Source of the DNA: an uncultured Bacillus sp.
Lineage (GTDB): Bacteria; Bacillota; Bacilli; Bacillales; Cytobacillaceae
Assembly (NCBI GenBank): GCA_937894355.1
Contig: CALCRD010000285.1
Span: forward strand, 1 to 52,846
Length of the DNA stretch: 52,846 bases
Direction of reading: 5' to 3'
The notes under the pieces were generated by a model that had not been told where the DNA came from, ran no database searches, and saw only the letters and a program-made list of their open reading frames with translations. Numbering within the stretch: position 1 is the stretch's first letter; every line of letters begins with the position of its first letter. The translations under genes and the position numbers were made by a program. Below, piece by piece: positions 8,383-17,684 of this stretch.

Positions 8383-8827
8383 AAAACCACTCCCTATCCT
8401 TTTTTCAAACCAATGACAAATTTGCAACCAACAGGCTTCTGAAGTATTGTGACATTAAAGCAATCTAGTTTTTCCTCCGATAGCCATCTCCTTTTCAAAT
8501 TCCTTTTAGGTAAATCTAAGAAGTTATACCTCTAATTTCATTTTACTCTTGTTCACAGATAATTTCTACTTGAACGAAAAAGTTCATTAAATTGTCAAAA
8601 TCTCTAATTGATTTTTGCCAAATCCTCCTTTTAAATTGATTTTACTATAGAATATGGAAATTTACAGCAAAATTATGACAATAATCAGAAAATTTAATTT
8701 AATAGGCAGTTTTTTTTCCAAGGTGCAAAGAAAGTAGTTACATATTAACCAATGAAATTAAAGGTATAATGGAAATAAGACGTCTGAAGTTTTTTTCAAA
8801 AAACCAAACATGTAGGAGGTATGTCAT
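8383..8827. other. Intergenic region ytzE–pepV
   Basis: This 445-bp AT-rich divergent region must hold the promoters of ytzE and pepV. A TATAAT hexamer at 8765-8770 is a plausible pepV -10, but no well-spaced TTGACA-like -35 is present. No further gene, repeat or hairpin was seen. Confidence 0.5.
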
Positions 8828-10249
8828 ATGCGAATTTATGATTGGACGAAGGAAGTAGACATAAGAAAGAATGAGTTATTGAAAGATACTCAAGATTTAT
8901 TACATATAAAAAGTGTGTTGGATGAGAAGAATTCCTCTCCTACGGCACCACTGGGTGAGGAGGTTAAGAAAGCATTAGAATTCATGCTTCAAAAAGGTGA
9001 ACTAGATGGGTTTAAAGTAAAGAATGTTGGGAACCTTGCTGGTCATATTGAGTTTGGTGAAGGAGAAGAACTTGTCGGAATTCTGTGCCATGTTGATGTT
9101 GTGCCTGAAGGTGATGGATGGTTAAGCGACCCCTTTGGCGCGGAAATTCGTGATGGGAAAATCTATGCTCGCGGAGCAATTGACGATAAAGGTCCGACAA
9201 TGGCTGCTTATTATGCAATGAAAATCGTAAAAGAGTTAGGGGTACCACTTAATCGACGTGTTCGAATGATTATTGGCACGGATGAAGAAAGCGAATGGCG
9301 TTGTGTTGAGCATTATTTTCAACAGGAAGAAATGCCAACCATGGGCTTTGCTCCTGATGCAGATTTTCCTATCATACATGCCGAAAAAGGGATTTCTGAT
9401 TTTGACATTGTCCAAAATATCAGCGATACCAATGAAAAGAATTGCAACTACCAAATAGACGTACTTTCCTTTATGTCCGGAAGACGCTACAACATGGTCC
9501 CGGATTTTGCCAAGGCCGAATTACAAATTAAGTATCAACCCACCGATGTGATTCAAAGATTCAAGGGTTTTTTAGTAAAAAACAAGCTAACAGGCAAACA
9601 GTTCGTCGATGGTGGAAGACTGGTTCTGGAAATTGAAGGTGTTTCAGCTCATGGAATGGAGCCTGACAATGGAAAAAATGCTGGGCTTTATTTAGCAAAG
9701 TTTTTAATAGGTTTCAAACTGGAAACTAACTCGGACCATTTTTTCCAATTTGTTGATTGCTATTTCGGTAATGATTCTCGAGGAAAAGAATTAGGAATTG
9801 CGTTTACAGATGATATTTCTGGAGAATTAACGCTAAATGTTGGAAAGCTTTCTTTTACCAAAGCAGATGGAGGCAGTTTAGGCATTAATTTACGGTACCC
9901 GGTTACGACTCAATTTGAAGAAATAAAGGAAAAACTTGTTGAGCGAATTAGCTCGGAAGGTTATTCCCTAGCCAATTTCTCTAATTCTAAACCACATTAT
10001 GTTGAGGAAGATAATTTTTTAATTCAAGTATTAAAGAAAGTATATGAGGAGCAAACGGGAGAAGAAGCGCAGTTATTAGCTATTGGAGGAGGGACCTATG
10101 CCCGTTCTTTGAAAGCGGGAGTTGCCTTTGGGCCACTTTTTCCAGGAAGAGAAGACATTGCACATCAAAAGGATGAATATATCTCCATAGAGGATTTATT
10201 GAAAGCAACGTCCATTTATGCCCATGCCATTTATGAGTTAACTCGATAA
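8828..10249 (+). CDS. pepV: Dipeptidase PepV, M20 family
   Basis: A 473-residue zinc dipeptidase (YtjP in B. subtilis) that cleaves dipeptides with a free N-terminus, including Xaa-His types, in the cytoplasm. Metal and catalytic motifs of the M20 family are visible: CHVDVVPEGDGW (H88, D90), GAIDDKGP (D119/D120), TDEESEW (E153/E154) and APDADFP near residue 177. A lid-domain insertion follows, and then the C-terminal GGGTYAR and HQKDEY motifs. TAGGAGG lies 8 nt before the ATG. It is monocistronic, ending at a terminator near 10348. Confidence 0.96.
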   Translation: MRIYDWTKEVDIRKNELLKDTQDLLHIKSVLDEKNSSPTAPLGEEVKKALEFMLQKGELDGFKVKNVGNLAGHIEFGEGEELVGILCHVDVVPEGDGWLSDPFGAEIRDGKIYARGAIDDKGPTMAAYYAMKIVKELGVPLNRRVRMIIGTDEESEWRCVEHYFQQEEMPTMGFAPDADFPIIHAEKGISDFDIVQNISDTNEKNCNYQIDVLSFMSGRRYNMVPDFAKAELQIKYQPTDVIQRFKGFLVKNKLTGKQFVDGGRLVLEIEGVSAHGMEPDNGKNAGLYLAKFLIGFKLETNSDHFFQFVDCYFGNDSRGKELGIAFTDDISGELTLNVGKLSFTKADGGSLGINLRYPVTTQFEEIKEKLVERISSEGYSLANFSNSKPHYVEEDNFLIQVLKKVYEEQTGEEAQLLAIGGGTYARSLKAGVAFGPLFPGREDIAHQKDEYISIEDLLKATSIYAHAIYELTR

Positions 10250-10347
10250 TTTACGAAATCACAAATTTCCGCAGCCAAGTATTCCCTTGTCATTTGTCGT
10301 TTATACTAAAGAGGTTGTTGCGGATATTTATGCATAGATTTACCTGA

Positions 10348-10377
10348 GGCTGGCTCAATTCGAAAGAGTCAGCTTTT
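10348..10377 (+). terminator. Terminator downstream of pepV
   Basis: GGCTGGCTC pairs with GAGTCAGCT (two wobbles) around the loop AATTCGAAA, followed by TTT. It lies about 100 nt after the pepV stop. Confidence 0.6.
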
Positions 10378-10469
10378 GTAAGGTTTTCCTTTGGAAAGTA
10401 GTTGTAAAAGATGGAGTAAGTTACTGCTGCGTTTCTGAAAAATACGGCTTATGAAAAGGAGTTATTTTT

Positions 10470-11036
10470 ATGGGACAACTTGCGTCGCACTTTTTTTTCG
10501 CATTAAGTTTGCCACAGGAAACAAAGGATGCAATAAAAGAATATCGTGACTATTTGCAAAAGGTATTTCCATTTTCACGATGGGTGCATGAACAGGATTA
10601 TCATATTACTCTGGCATTCCTAGGCCTAGCAACAGAGGAACAACTGGAACTTGCTAAGCAGAAAGTGGGTCATGGAATTAGTGGAAGTAGTGGTTTTTCA
10701 TTAAAAATTAATAAGCTTGGTTTTTTTGGAAGTGAGGCTGCTCCAAGAATTTTTTGGGCGGGGGTTAACTCAGAGCCACAATTACATACTGTTAGAGATC
10801 AAGTATTTTTAGCATGTGAAAATGCTGGCTTTCAATTGGAAACAAGGCCGTTTCATCCACATATTACATTGGCAAGAAAATGGCAAATGGAAGAACCTTT
10901 TCCAATCGATACGTTTGAGATGGAAAAGAATTTACATAATCAGTTATCGTTCACTGCCTCCGAGGTGGTATTGTATGAAACTCATTTAGACAGGACGCCA
11001 AAATATGAGGAAATTGCCTCTTTTAAGCTTGGATGA
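10470..11036 (+). CDS. thpR: RNA 2',3'-cyclic phosphodiesterase (ThpR/LigT family)
   Basis: A 188-residue 2H phosphoesterase that opens 2',3'-cyclic phosphates on RNA ends (B. subtilis YtlP). The two signature tetrapeptides are HITL near residue 46 and HITL near 129, each providing a catalytic histidine and threonine. The fold is complete, ending with the usual VVLYETHLDR strand. AAAAGGAG precedes the ATG by 8 nt. The adjacent genes are pepV upstream and the lipid kinase downstream; no operon link is evident from spacing (about 90 nt to the next gene). Confidence 0.93.
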   Translation: MGQLASHFFFALSLPQETKDAIKEYRDYLQKVFPFSRWVHEQDYHITLAFLGLATEEQLELAKQKVGHGISGSSGFSLKINKLGFFGSEAAPRIFWAGVNSEPQLHTVRDQVFLACENAGFQLETRPFHPHITLARKWQMEEPFPIDTFEMEKNLHNQLSFTASEVVLYETHLDRTPKYEEIASFKLG

Positions 11037-11128
11037 TATGAAAAAAAATAAATAATTAACTAAATTGTGCTTGTATTGAAATAACAGGGGTAATCGAATC
11101 GTATAATGCAATATAGAAGGTAGGCCAT

Positions 11129-12070
11129 ATGAATAATTTATTTTTTATTGTTAATCCTCAAGCCAAAAACGGTTTTGGAATGAAAACTTGGCAAACAGTC
11201 GAAGCAGTGTTAGTTGAAAGGCAAATTTCTTATCAGGTTTTGTTCACAGAGCATTCTGGTCATGCCAAGGAACTCGCCAGGAAAATCGGGCGAAATAGCT
11301 CTAACGAAGAAACGGTCGTTATCGCAGTGGGTGGTGACGGTACACTTCATGAGGTTATTAACGGCCTTATCAAATATCCTACGATTAAAGTGGGTTTAAT
11401 ACCTGCAGGATCTGGAAATGATTTTTGTAGAGGATTTTTAGTTCCCTCAGACCCTATTCATGCCCTGAATTTGATTATGGGGCTTAATAATAGATTTTCT
11501 AAAGCAGTTGATATTGGAATGATGACTAATGCAAGCAGTGAAGAAATATATTTTGTTAATAATATGGGTGCCGGGTTTGATGCACTGGTCGCTCAAGGTG
11601 CCAACCAATCTCGACTCAAAGCACTTTTTAATCGAATTTCTTTAGGGAAATTGGTTTATGTGGCTATTTTGCTGAAAAAGTTGATTACTTTCCGAAGTAC
11701 TTCGGTTGAAATAAATGTTGATGGAAGCGTATCAAATTTCGAAAAGGTCTGGTTTGTAACAGTTTCTAATCAACCATATTTTGGTGGTGGTATGAAAATT
11801 GCACCTGATGCCAGTCCATTTGACGGTGAATTAAATATTACGGTAGTCCATAATTTATCGAAATTAAAGCTATTGGCTGTTTTTATTAGTGTTTTTTGGG
11901 GGAGACATACCAAGTTTAAAGAGGTTAAAACTTTAACGGGTAAGTCACTAAAGATTGATTCGTCTGAACCACTATTGGTTCATTTAGATGGGGAGATATA
12001 TGGTCATACTCCTGTCACTGTGAAGGTTGTTGAGAAGGCATTACCTATGTTGATTGGAAGCGATTATTAG
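11129..12070 (+). CDS. ytlR: Diacylglycerol/sphingosine-type lipid kinase (YtlR)
   Basis: A 313-residue protein of the DAG-kinase catalytic family. The nucleotide-binding signature VIAVGGDGTLHEVINGL is at residues 67-83, followed by GLIPAGSGNDFCRGF near 97. The C-terminal beta-sandwich includes the substrate-side motif MKIAPDASPFDGELNI. B. subtilis YtlR is a putative lipid kinase of unproven substrate, distinct from the diacylglycerol kinase DgkB. GAAGG lies 9 nt before the ATG. amyX starts 59 nt after the stop with no terminator between them, so co-transcription is likely. Confidence 0.92.
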   Translation: MNNLFFIVNPQAKNGFGMKTWQTVEAVLVERQISYQVLFTEHSGHAKELARKIGRNSSNEETVVIAVGGDGTLHEVINGLIKYPTIKVGLIPAGSGNDFCRGFLVPSDPIHALNLIMGLNNRFSKAVDIGMMTNASSEEIYFVNNMGAGFDALVAQGANQSRLKALFNRISLGKLVYVAILLKKLITFRSTSVEINVDGSVSNFEKVWFVTVSNQPYFGGGMKIAPDASPFDGELNITVVHNLSKLKLLAVFISVFWGRHTKFKEVKTLTGKSLKIDSSEPLLVHLDGEIYGHTPVTVKVVEKALPMLIGSDY

Positions 12071-12129
12071 ATACTGAGAAAAAGCTTAAAGTTGCTAAAG
12101 CAAAGAGTAAGTGAAGGAGTTGAATTTTT

Positions 12130-14283
12130 ATGAGAATCGATGACCGCCCTTTTGCTGCCTACTTAGATGAAATGAATGTCATTACAATTCTACTTCCTAA
12201 CACTTACCACTATGGCGTTTCGGATCGTTTTTTTTACATTGATGGAAAAAACAACAAGCATCAGTTGAAAATCACCGAAATCATCTCACTTTGGAGGGAG
12301 ACAAAATACGTTTGTACAACGGATTCAACTCCTAAAATTGGTGACCAAATATGGATTGTTGATAGTCATAATGGCAAGACAGATTTGCAAATAGGTTCTG
12401 TAATAAGAACGGCTGAGTTTGATCGCCATTTTTTTTATGATGGTAAGGATCTCGGAATTACCTATTCTTCCGAAAAGGTTATTTTAAAACTTTGGGCACC
12501 AACAGCTACCAATGTAAAAGTAAAACTAATGTCACCAAGCAAATTTTCAAATGATTACGTTATGACCAGAATGGAAAAAGGCGTTTGGACAATTGAAATA
12601 AAGGGGAATTATGAAAATTACCTTTATTCTTACTTTGTCTGTATAAATCGAACATGGCAGGAAGCGCTTGATCCTTACGCGGTTGCCGTTACCACAAATG
12701 GTGAATTTGGGGTCATTGTTGATTTGGAAAAAACAAGGATGCCTAAACTCGAGCTACCTAAGTTGCAAAGTCCAGTCGATGCGATTATATATGAAACACA
12801 TATCCGCGATTTTACAATCCATCCTTCAAGTGGCGTAAAGAAAAAGGGAACGTACTTAGGTGCTGCTGAGATGGATACAGTCGGGGTGGATGGGTTGCCC
12901 ACCTGTTTATCGTATGTCAAAAACCTTGGTGTTACTCATATTGAGTTTCTTCCTTTCAATGATTTTGAAGGGGTAGATGAATTACGAGTTGACCAGGACT
13001 ATAACTGGGGTTATAACCCGCTCCATTTTAATACTCCTGAAGGCAGTTATTCCTGTGACCCAAATTCCCCTTATGCACGGATAAAAGAGCTAAAAACCTT
13101 GATTCAATCCATTCATAACCAAGGTCTGCGTGTCATCATGGATGTTGTCTATAATCATGTTTTCGTTCGCGAACAATCCGCCTTTGAAAAAATTGTCCCT
13201 GGATACTATTTTCGACATGACCAGCATGGAATGCCCTCAAATGGGACTGGAGTCGGAAATGATATTGCGTCGGAAAGGTTAATGGTAAGGAAGTTTATTG
13301 TTGACTCGGTACTCTTTTGGATGAAGGAATATCAAATAGATGGATTTCGGTTTGATTTAATGGGGATTATTGATATTGATACGATGCTAGAAATTAGGAA
13401 AGCAATCGATGAATTCGATCCAACGGTATTAATGCTGGGAGAGGGCTGGGATTTAAATACGTCAATATCTCCGGAACAAAAGGCAAACATTCGTAATCAA
13501 AGGAAGCTACCCAGAATTGCCCAGTTTAACGATTGGTTTCGCGATTCAATTAAAGGAAGTACCTTTAACCTTTATGATCGCGGTTTCGCTCTAGGAAATG
13601 ATCATTACTATGATTCTGCCAAGCAGGTTCTATTTGGTAGCATTGGAATCGAGCGATCATTGCAAGGGATTTTTCTTGAACCTACGCAGGCAGTAAATTA
13701 TGTTGAATCTCATGATAATCACACACTTTGGGATAAATTGGCGGTTTGCAAACAAGAAGCAGACATCATAACTAAACAAAAAAGACATCTATTAGCAACG
13801 GTTATGGTGTTACTGGCACAAGGAATACCTTTTATTCACAGTGGCCAGGAATTTTTTCGAACAAAAAAGGGAATTGGCAATAGCTATCGGTCTCCAGATG
13901 ATGTAAACTGGATTAATTGGGAGAATAAATCTGTATTTCGTGATAATGTTGATTACGTTAAAGGAATAATTGACATCCGAAAATCACATGGTGCATTTAG
14001 ATTACCGACAGCAAATGTAATTCGAAGTTACATGTTTTTATTAAATTTGCCAAAGCCAGTAATTGGTTATTTTCTGAAAAAAGTTGCCTGTTTTGGGAAA
14101 TGGAATAATATTGTTGTTTATTTTAATCCTACCCGGCACCGTTTTGCAGTCGACCTTCCAAGTGGTGGCGAATGGTATATCTTGGCTAATGAAGATAAAG
14201 CAAGCAGTATACCTACAGGAAAAATAGAAGGTTCCCAATATTTGTTAGCACCGATTAGCGTTTCGGTTCTAGTACAAGAATAA
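12130..14283 (+). CDS. amyX: Type I pullulanase
   Basis: A 717-residue GH13 debranching enzyme hydrolysing alpha-1,6 bonds in pullulan, glycogen or limit dextrins. The type I pullulanase signature YNWGYNP is at residues 291-297. The catalytic triad is the nucleophile D409 in GFRFDLMG, the acid/base E438 in GEGWD and D529 in ESHDNH. An N-terminal carbohydrate-binding/early-set region precedes the catalytic barrel. No signal peptide is visible, so it is intracellular like B. subtilis AmyX. GAAGGAG precedes the ATG. It follows ytlR closely and ends in a terminator at 14361. Confidence 0.96.
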   Translation: MRIDDRPFAAYLDEMNVITILLPNTYHYGVSDRFFYIDGKNNKHQLKITEIISLWRETKYVCTTDSTPKIGDQIWIVDSHNGKTDLQIGSVIRTAEFDRHFFYDGKDLGITYSSEKVILKLWAPTATNVKVKLMSPSKFSNDYVMTRMEKGVWTIEIKGNYENYLYSYFVCINRTWQEALDPYAVAVTTNGEFGVIVDLEKTRMPKLELPKLQSPVDAIIYETHIRDFTIHPSSGVKKKGTYLGAAEMDTVGVDGLPTCLSYVKNLGVTHIEFLPFNDFEGVDELRVDQDYNWGYNPLHFNTPEGSYSCDPNSPYARIKELKTLIQSIHNQGLRVIMDVVYNHVFVREQSAFEKIVPGYYFRHDQHGMPSNGTGVGNDIASERLMVRKFIVDSVLFWMKEYQIDGFRFDLMGIIDIDTMLEIRKAIDEFDPTVLMLGEGWDLNTSISPEQKANIRNQRKLPRIAQFNDWFRDSIKGSTFNLYDRGFALGNDHYYDSAKQVLFGSIGIERSLQGIFLEPTQAVNYVESHDNHTLWDKLAVCKQEADIITKQKRHLLATVMVLLAQGIPFIHSGQEFFRTKKGIGNSYRSPDDVNWINWENKSVFRDNVDYVKGIIDIRKSHGAFRLPTANVIRSYMFLLNLPKPVIGYFLKKVACFGKWNNIVVYFNPTRHRFAVDLPSGGEWYILANEDKASSIPTGKIEGSQYLLAPISVSVLVQE

Positions 14284-14360
14284 CGGTAATAATTGTGAAA
14301 AAGTTTTTCATCAGGAAATTAGCTTGACGAAAAATGTGAATAAAGGATAAAATCTATATG

Positions 14361-14400
14361 ATAGCTATTGTGATTTAGGTGGCAATAGCTGTCTTTTTTT
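14361..14400 (+). terminator. Terminator after amyX
   Basis: ATAGCTATTG pairs with CAATAGCTGT, followed by CTTTTTTT, about 80 nt downstream of the amyX stop. Confidence 0.75.
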
Positions 14401-14457
14401 GCTAATAAATGTGGTGAATTATTTCCAAATCATTTCTTAAATATAATCAAAGAGCTT

Positions 14458-14532
14458 AGCGCCCACCCAAACAGGAAGAGCTTAATCATATAAAAATTAA
14501 TGATTAGCAGCTTTAATGGGAAAATGGGCGCT
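14458..14532. repeat. Long imperfect inverted repeat upstream of ytmP
   Basis: The outer arms AGCGCCCA (14458-14465) and TGGGCGCT (14525-14532) are perfect. An inner arm pair AAGAGCTTAATCAT / ATGATTAGCAGCTTT closes on an AT-rich loop. The whole could fold as one extended hairpin of about 75 nt. It lacks a T run and does not resemble a riboswitch I know. It may be a relic of an inserted repeat. Confidence 0.55.
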
Positions 14533-14622
14533 TGCCCGCTTTATGAACAAAAATTTTGCAATTTGAAAACAGTCTTTTAATGTTAAAAGTTTTGGGTTCT
14601 ACCTGAGGGAAATTGCGACTAA

Positions 14623-15411
14623 ATGAAGGTGAACAACTTGGAGTATTTATTTGGACAAAATTGGGAGATTGTTCCTGCTGGAGGGGCTACAGGGGAAGCG
14701 TTCTTTGCTAAACATGAAGAACAAAAGCTTTTTTTGAAGCGGAATTCCTCACCATTTTTAGCAGTTCTCTCAGCGGAGGGTCTCGTCCCAAAGCTTGTTT
14801 GGACAAAAAGAATGGAAAATGGCGATGTTATTACCGCCCAGCAGTGGATGAATGGAAGGGAATTATCCCCTTCGGAAATGAATAATGAAAAGGTTGCTAA
14901 ACTGTTAAAGAAAATTCATTGCTCCGGACCATTGAAAGGCATGCTAAGCAGATTAGGGAAAACTCCTTTAAAACCTGAAGCCTATTTCCAAATGATACAG
15001 AATGAATTAGATCCAGATTTATTAGAGGTACCTTCAGTGAAAGAGGCTACCCAGTTTTTGATAAAGGAAGTTCCAAATGTTAAGAATCAACAAAATGTTG
15101 TTTGTCATTGTGATGTTAACCACAATAACTGGCTGCTTGGAGAAAACAACCAGTTGTACTTAATTGATTGGGATGGGGCAATTATCGGTGACCCAGCCAT
15201 TGATTTAGGATTGCTTTTATATTCCTATATTCCTGAGTCAGAATGGGAAAGTTGGATAGAACGGTATGGAATTGAGTTCTCGGATGATTTGAAAATGAGA
15301 ATGAAATGGTATGTCCTAGCTCAAACTTTAGCATCGATTCAATGGCATAAACAAAAATCACGTTTTCCTGAAATGAAGCGTTGGATAGAGTTCTTGGATA
15401 AAGTCCTTTAA
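14623..15411 (+). CDS. ytmP: APH/choline kinase-like phosphotransferase YtmP
   Basis: A 262-residue kinase-fold protein of the aminoglycoside/choline phosphotransferase superfamily. The Brenner motif VVCHCDVNHNNWLL has catalytic Asp and metal-binding Asn near residues 164-170. The second metal motif LIDWDGAIIGDPAIDLG follows. The physiological substrate is unknown. Two starts are possible: ATG 14623, or TTG 14638, which has AAGGTG 6 nt upstream and gives an N-terminus closer to my memory of B. subtilis YtmP. The stop codon overlaps that of the convergent ytzH. Confidence 0.92.
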   Translation: MKVNNLEYLFGQNWEIVPAGGATGEAFFAKHEEQKLFLKRNSSPFLAVLSAEGLVPKLVWTKRMENGDVITAQQWMNGRELSPSEMNNEKVAKLLKKIHCSGPLKGMLSRLGKTPLKPEAYFQMIQNELDPDLLEVPSVKEATQFLIKEVPNVKNQQNVVCHCDVNHNNWLLGENNQLYLIDWDGAIIGDPAIDLGLLLYSYIPESEWESWIERYGIEFSDDLKMRMKWYVLAQTLASIQWHKQKSRFPEMKRWIEFLDKVL

Positions 15412-15686
15412 GAAAATTGATCAATATTCGTAACCCATTCTGAGATGCGTTCCCTGTTAGCTTCAATATGGTTATTTAAATTTGGTGTTTGAACACCTTG
15501 TTGGCTGTAATCATAAATTTCGTTTAGGGCTGCTTTGGCATTAAGATTTATATTTGAATTGACCAATAAAGATTTTACTAGTCGTTCTAATTGTTCGCAT
15601 TCCGAAACAGAACCACAGCAGTCGGATTGATGATTGTTTAAAATATCTATTAATAAACTGACTTGATCTTGATGATTTAATGGCAT
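15408..15686 (-). CDS. ytzH: YtzH-like protein
   Basis: A 92-residue protein of the YtzH family, recognisable from the N-terminus MPLNHQDQVSLLIDILNNHQ and the conserved DCCGSVSECEQLERLVKSLL. The double Cys and a third Cys near residues 24-31 are family hallmarks, possibly redox or metal related. The start is taken at 15686 because AAAGGAC lies upstream and the family begins MPLNHQD. The frame extends to 15716, but that ATG has no site. It is convergent with ytmP, and the two stop codons share the palindrome TTAA at 15408-15411. Function unknown. Confidence 0.88.
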   Translation of the reverse strand: MPLNHQDQVSLLIDILNNHQSDCCGSVSECEQLERLVKSLLVNSNINLNAKAALNEIYDYSQQGVQTPNLNNHIEANRERISEWVTNIDQFS

Positions 15687-15814
15687 TGAAATCAGTCCTT
15701 TCCTTAAGGAGTTCATTCTAATTTGTGAATTCCTTTTTTGATTTATACATGTAGTTGGTGGACAAGTCCGATAGGGAAAATATTCTTTTTCATTAGGATG
15801 TTTTAGACTTGACC

Positions 15815-15944
15815 GTTGATTTCCGTTCCAGGCACTTCGCGTACCTTAGGGCGGTAGCGGGGAGCCTCCCAGGCGCTTTGCACCTTTGGAGTCTCCCCTG
15901 CCCCGTACTCCCGCAGGAGTCTTCGTGTATCCAATCCAATCAAC
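15815..15944. repeat. Intergenic repeat with terminal inverted repeats
   Basis: A GC-rich element of 130 bp inside an AT-rich spacer, bounded by GTTGATT (15815-15821) and AATCAAC (15938-15944). The interior has TTCCGTTCCAGGCACTTCGC near one end and CTCCCGCAGGAGTCTTCG near the other, with multiple short inverted repeats. This layout is familiar from an abundant REP-like repeat in Bacillus-type genomes; recognition is from memory. It carries no coding frame. Confidence 0.8.
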
Positions 15945-16076
15945 TAAGTTCGATTAAAAACAAAATTGAACATTAACCTAGCATTTCATTAAGACTAGTT
16001 GCTAATATTTTTTTGCTTGCAACCGATTGAATCACATGATATTGTTTGAACGTATCTATACTTAGGGGTGTCAAAG

Positions 16077-16715
16077 ATGAGATTACGTAATAAACCATGG
16101 GCAAAAGATAAATTAGAGCAGTATCCTCAGTATGTCGCAACATCGCCCGAATTATTAAAAGGAAAATGGAATGAATGGTATGACCAAGCTCAACCACTTC
16201 ATATTGAAATTGGAACTGGAAGAGGTAGGTTCATTGTCGGGATGGCTAAGGCTAATCCTGAAATAAACTATTTGGGAATTGAAGTCCAACCAAGTGTTGT
16301 TGTGACTGCGTTAGATCGTTTAATTGAAGCAGAGCTTCCGAATGTTAAACTTCTAAATGCTAATGCTAGTGATTTAACGGAGTTTTTTGCAAAGGGCGAA
16401 GTTGCCAGAATCTATTTGAATTTCTCTGATCCTTGGCCAAAAAGTCGACATGCAAAACGTCGTTTAACGTATAAAACATTTCTAAAACAATATGAAGATA
16501 TTTTAACCGACCAAGGTGAAATTCATTTTAAAACGGACAATCAAGGTTTGTTTGAATATTCACTTAGAAGTTTTTCGGAATACGGTTGTGTTTTAACCTA
16601 TGTTAGCCTTGACCTTCATCAAAGTGACTTTGAAGGCAATATTATGACAGAATACGAAGAAAAGTTCTCTGAAAAGGGTCACAGAATATATCGCTCAGAA
16701 ACAAAATTCCGGTAA
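16077..16715 (+). CDS. trmB: tRNA (guanine-N7-)-methyltransferase
   Basis: A 212-residue SAM-dependent enzyme forming m7G46 in the tRNA variable loop. The SAM motif IEIGTGRGRFIVGMA is near residue 43. The active-site signature LNFSDPWPKSRHAKRRL is near 115, and the tail FKTDN, then EGNIMTEYEEKFS is diagnostic. ATG 16077 (MRLRNKPWA) is preferred to the upstream GTG at 16068: AGGGGTG lies 7 nt before it, and B. subtilis TrmB starts MRMRHKPWA. A strong terminator follows immediately. Confidence 0.97.
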   Translation: MRLRNKPWAKDKLEQYPQYVATSPELLKGKWNEWYDQAQPLHIEIGTGRGRFIVGMAKANPEINYLGIEVQPSVVVTALDRLIEAELPNVKLLNANASDLTEFFAKGEVARIYLNFSDPWPKSRHAKRRLTYKTFLKQYEDILTDQGEIHFKTDNQGLFEYSLRSFSEYGCVLTYVSLDLHQSDFEGNIMTEYEEKFSEKGHRIYRSETKFR

Positions 16716-16762
16716 AAAAAAGGCTTACCTTTAGTTGTAATCGACGAAGGTAAGCTTTTTTT
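16716..16762 (+). terminator. Terminator after trmB
   Basis: AAAGGCTTACCTT pairs with AAGGTAAGCTTTTTTT. The left arm is preceded by an A run, so it could also work in reverse. Confidence 0.85.
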
Positions 16763-16847
16763 GTAGTTGTCGAATTCAGAAAATTCAAAAATAACGATTG
16801 GAAATGGTAAAATGTAATTAGCCAATTTTTTGTAGGAGGAAATTTTA

Positions 16848-17684
16848 ATGGAGCAGCTTTCTTTAAAGACAATAACGTTAACTTGGTTAAACGGGGGTGT
16901 AACCCATTTAGATGGTGGTGCCATGTTTGGTGTGGTACCGAAGCCGTTATGGTCGAGGAAATATCCTCATAACGAGGCGAATCAAATTGAATTGCGTACT
17001 GACCCGATTTTCTTTCAGACCGCTGGGAAGAACTTTTTAATCGATGCCGGAATTGGGAATGGGAAATTAACAGAAAAACAACTTCGAAATTTTGGGGTTA
17101 AAAATCAATCTGAGGTTGAGTACTCTTTACAGGAATTAGGTGTTAACCCAGAGGAGATTGATTATGTGTTAATGACTCATTTGCATTTTGATCATGCCTG
17201 CGGACTAACAAAACCGGTTAATGGAAGTCTGGTTTCGGCATTTCCAAATGCCAAAATTATCACTTCTCAAATTGAATGGGAGGAAATGAGAAATCCGAAT
17301 ATCCGCTCAAAAAGTACTTACTGGCGTGAAAACTGGGAAGCAATCGAGAGTCAAGTGGAGCCATTTGAAAAAGAGTGGTGCTATGGGCCGATAAAAATGA
17401 TCCATACTGGTGGGCATAGCGATGGACATTCCATTTTGGTTATTGAGGATGAGGGAGACGTCGTTGTCCATATGGCCGATATTATGCCGACACATGCCCA
17501 TCAGAACGTGCTATGGGTTATGGCCTATGATGATTTTCCGATGGATTCGATTGCTGCCAAACAAAAATGGTATGACTATGGAATTAACAATAATGCCTGG
17601 TTCACATTTTACCATGATGCAATTTATCGAGCGGTAAAATGGGATGTACACGGCACACTAAAACCAGATGCAATAACGCGTTAA
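16848..17684 (+). CDS. ytnP: MBL-fold hydrolase YtnP (lactonase-like)
   Basis: A 278-residue metallo-beta-lactamase fold enzyme. The metal signature is THLHFDHACG (H111, H113, D115, H116). A further histidine occurs in HTGGHSDGHS near residue 184, and the bridging Asp in HMADI near 208. B. subtilis YtnP is a lactone-degrading quorum-quenching enzyme related to AHL lactonases, so the same activity is likely here. TAGGAGG precedes the ATG by 8 nt. The stop codon lies within a 10-bp direct repeat flanking an inserted palindrome. Confidence 0.93.
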   Translation: MEQLSLKTITLTWLNGGVTHLDGGAMFGVVPKPLWSRKYPHNEANQIELRTDPIFFQTAGKNFLIDAGIGNGKLTEKQLRNFGVKNQSEVEYSLQELGVNPEEIDYVLMTHLHFDHACGLTKPVNGSLVSAFPNAKIITSQIEWEEMRNPNIRSKSTYWRENWEAIESQVEPFEKEWCYGPIKMIHTGGHSDGHSILVIEDEGDVVVHMADIMPTHAHQNVLWVMAYDDFPMDSIAAKQKWYDYGINNNAWFTFYHDAIYRAVKWDVHGTLKPDAITR

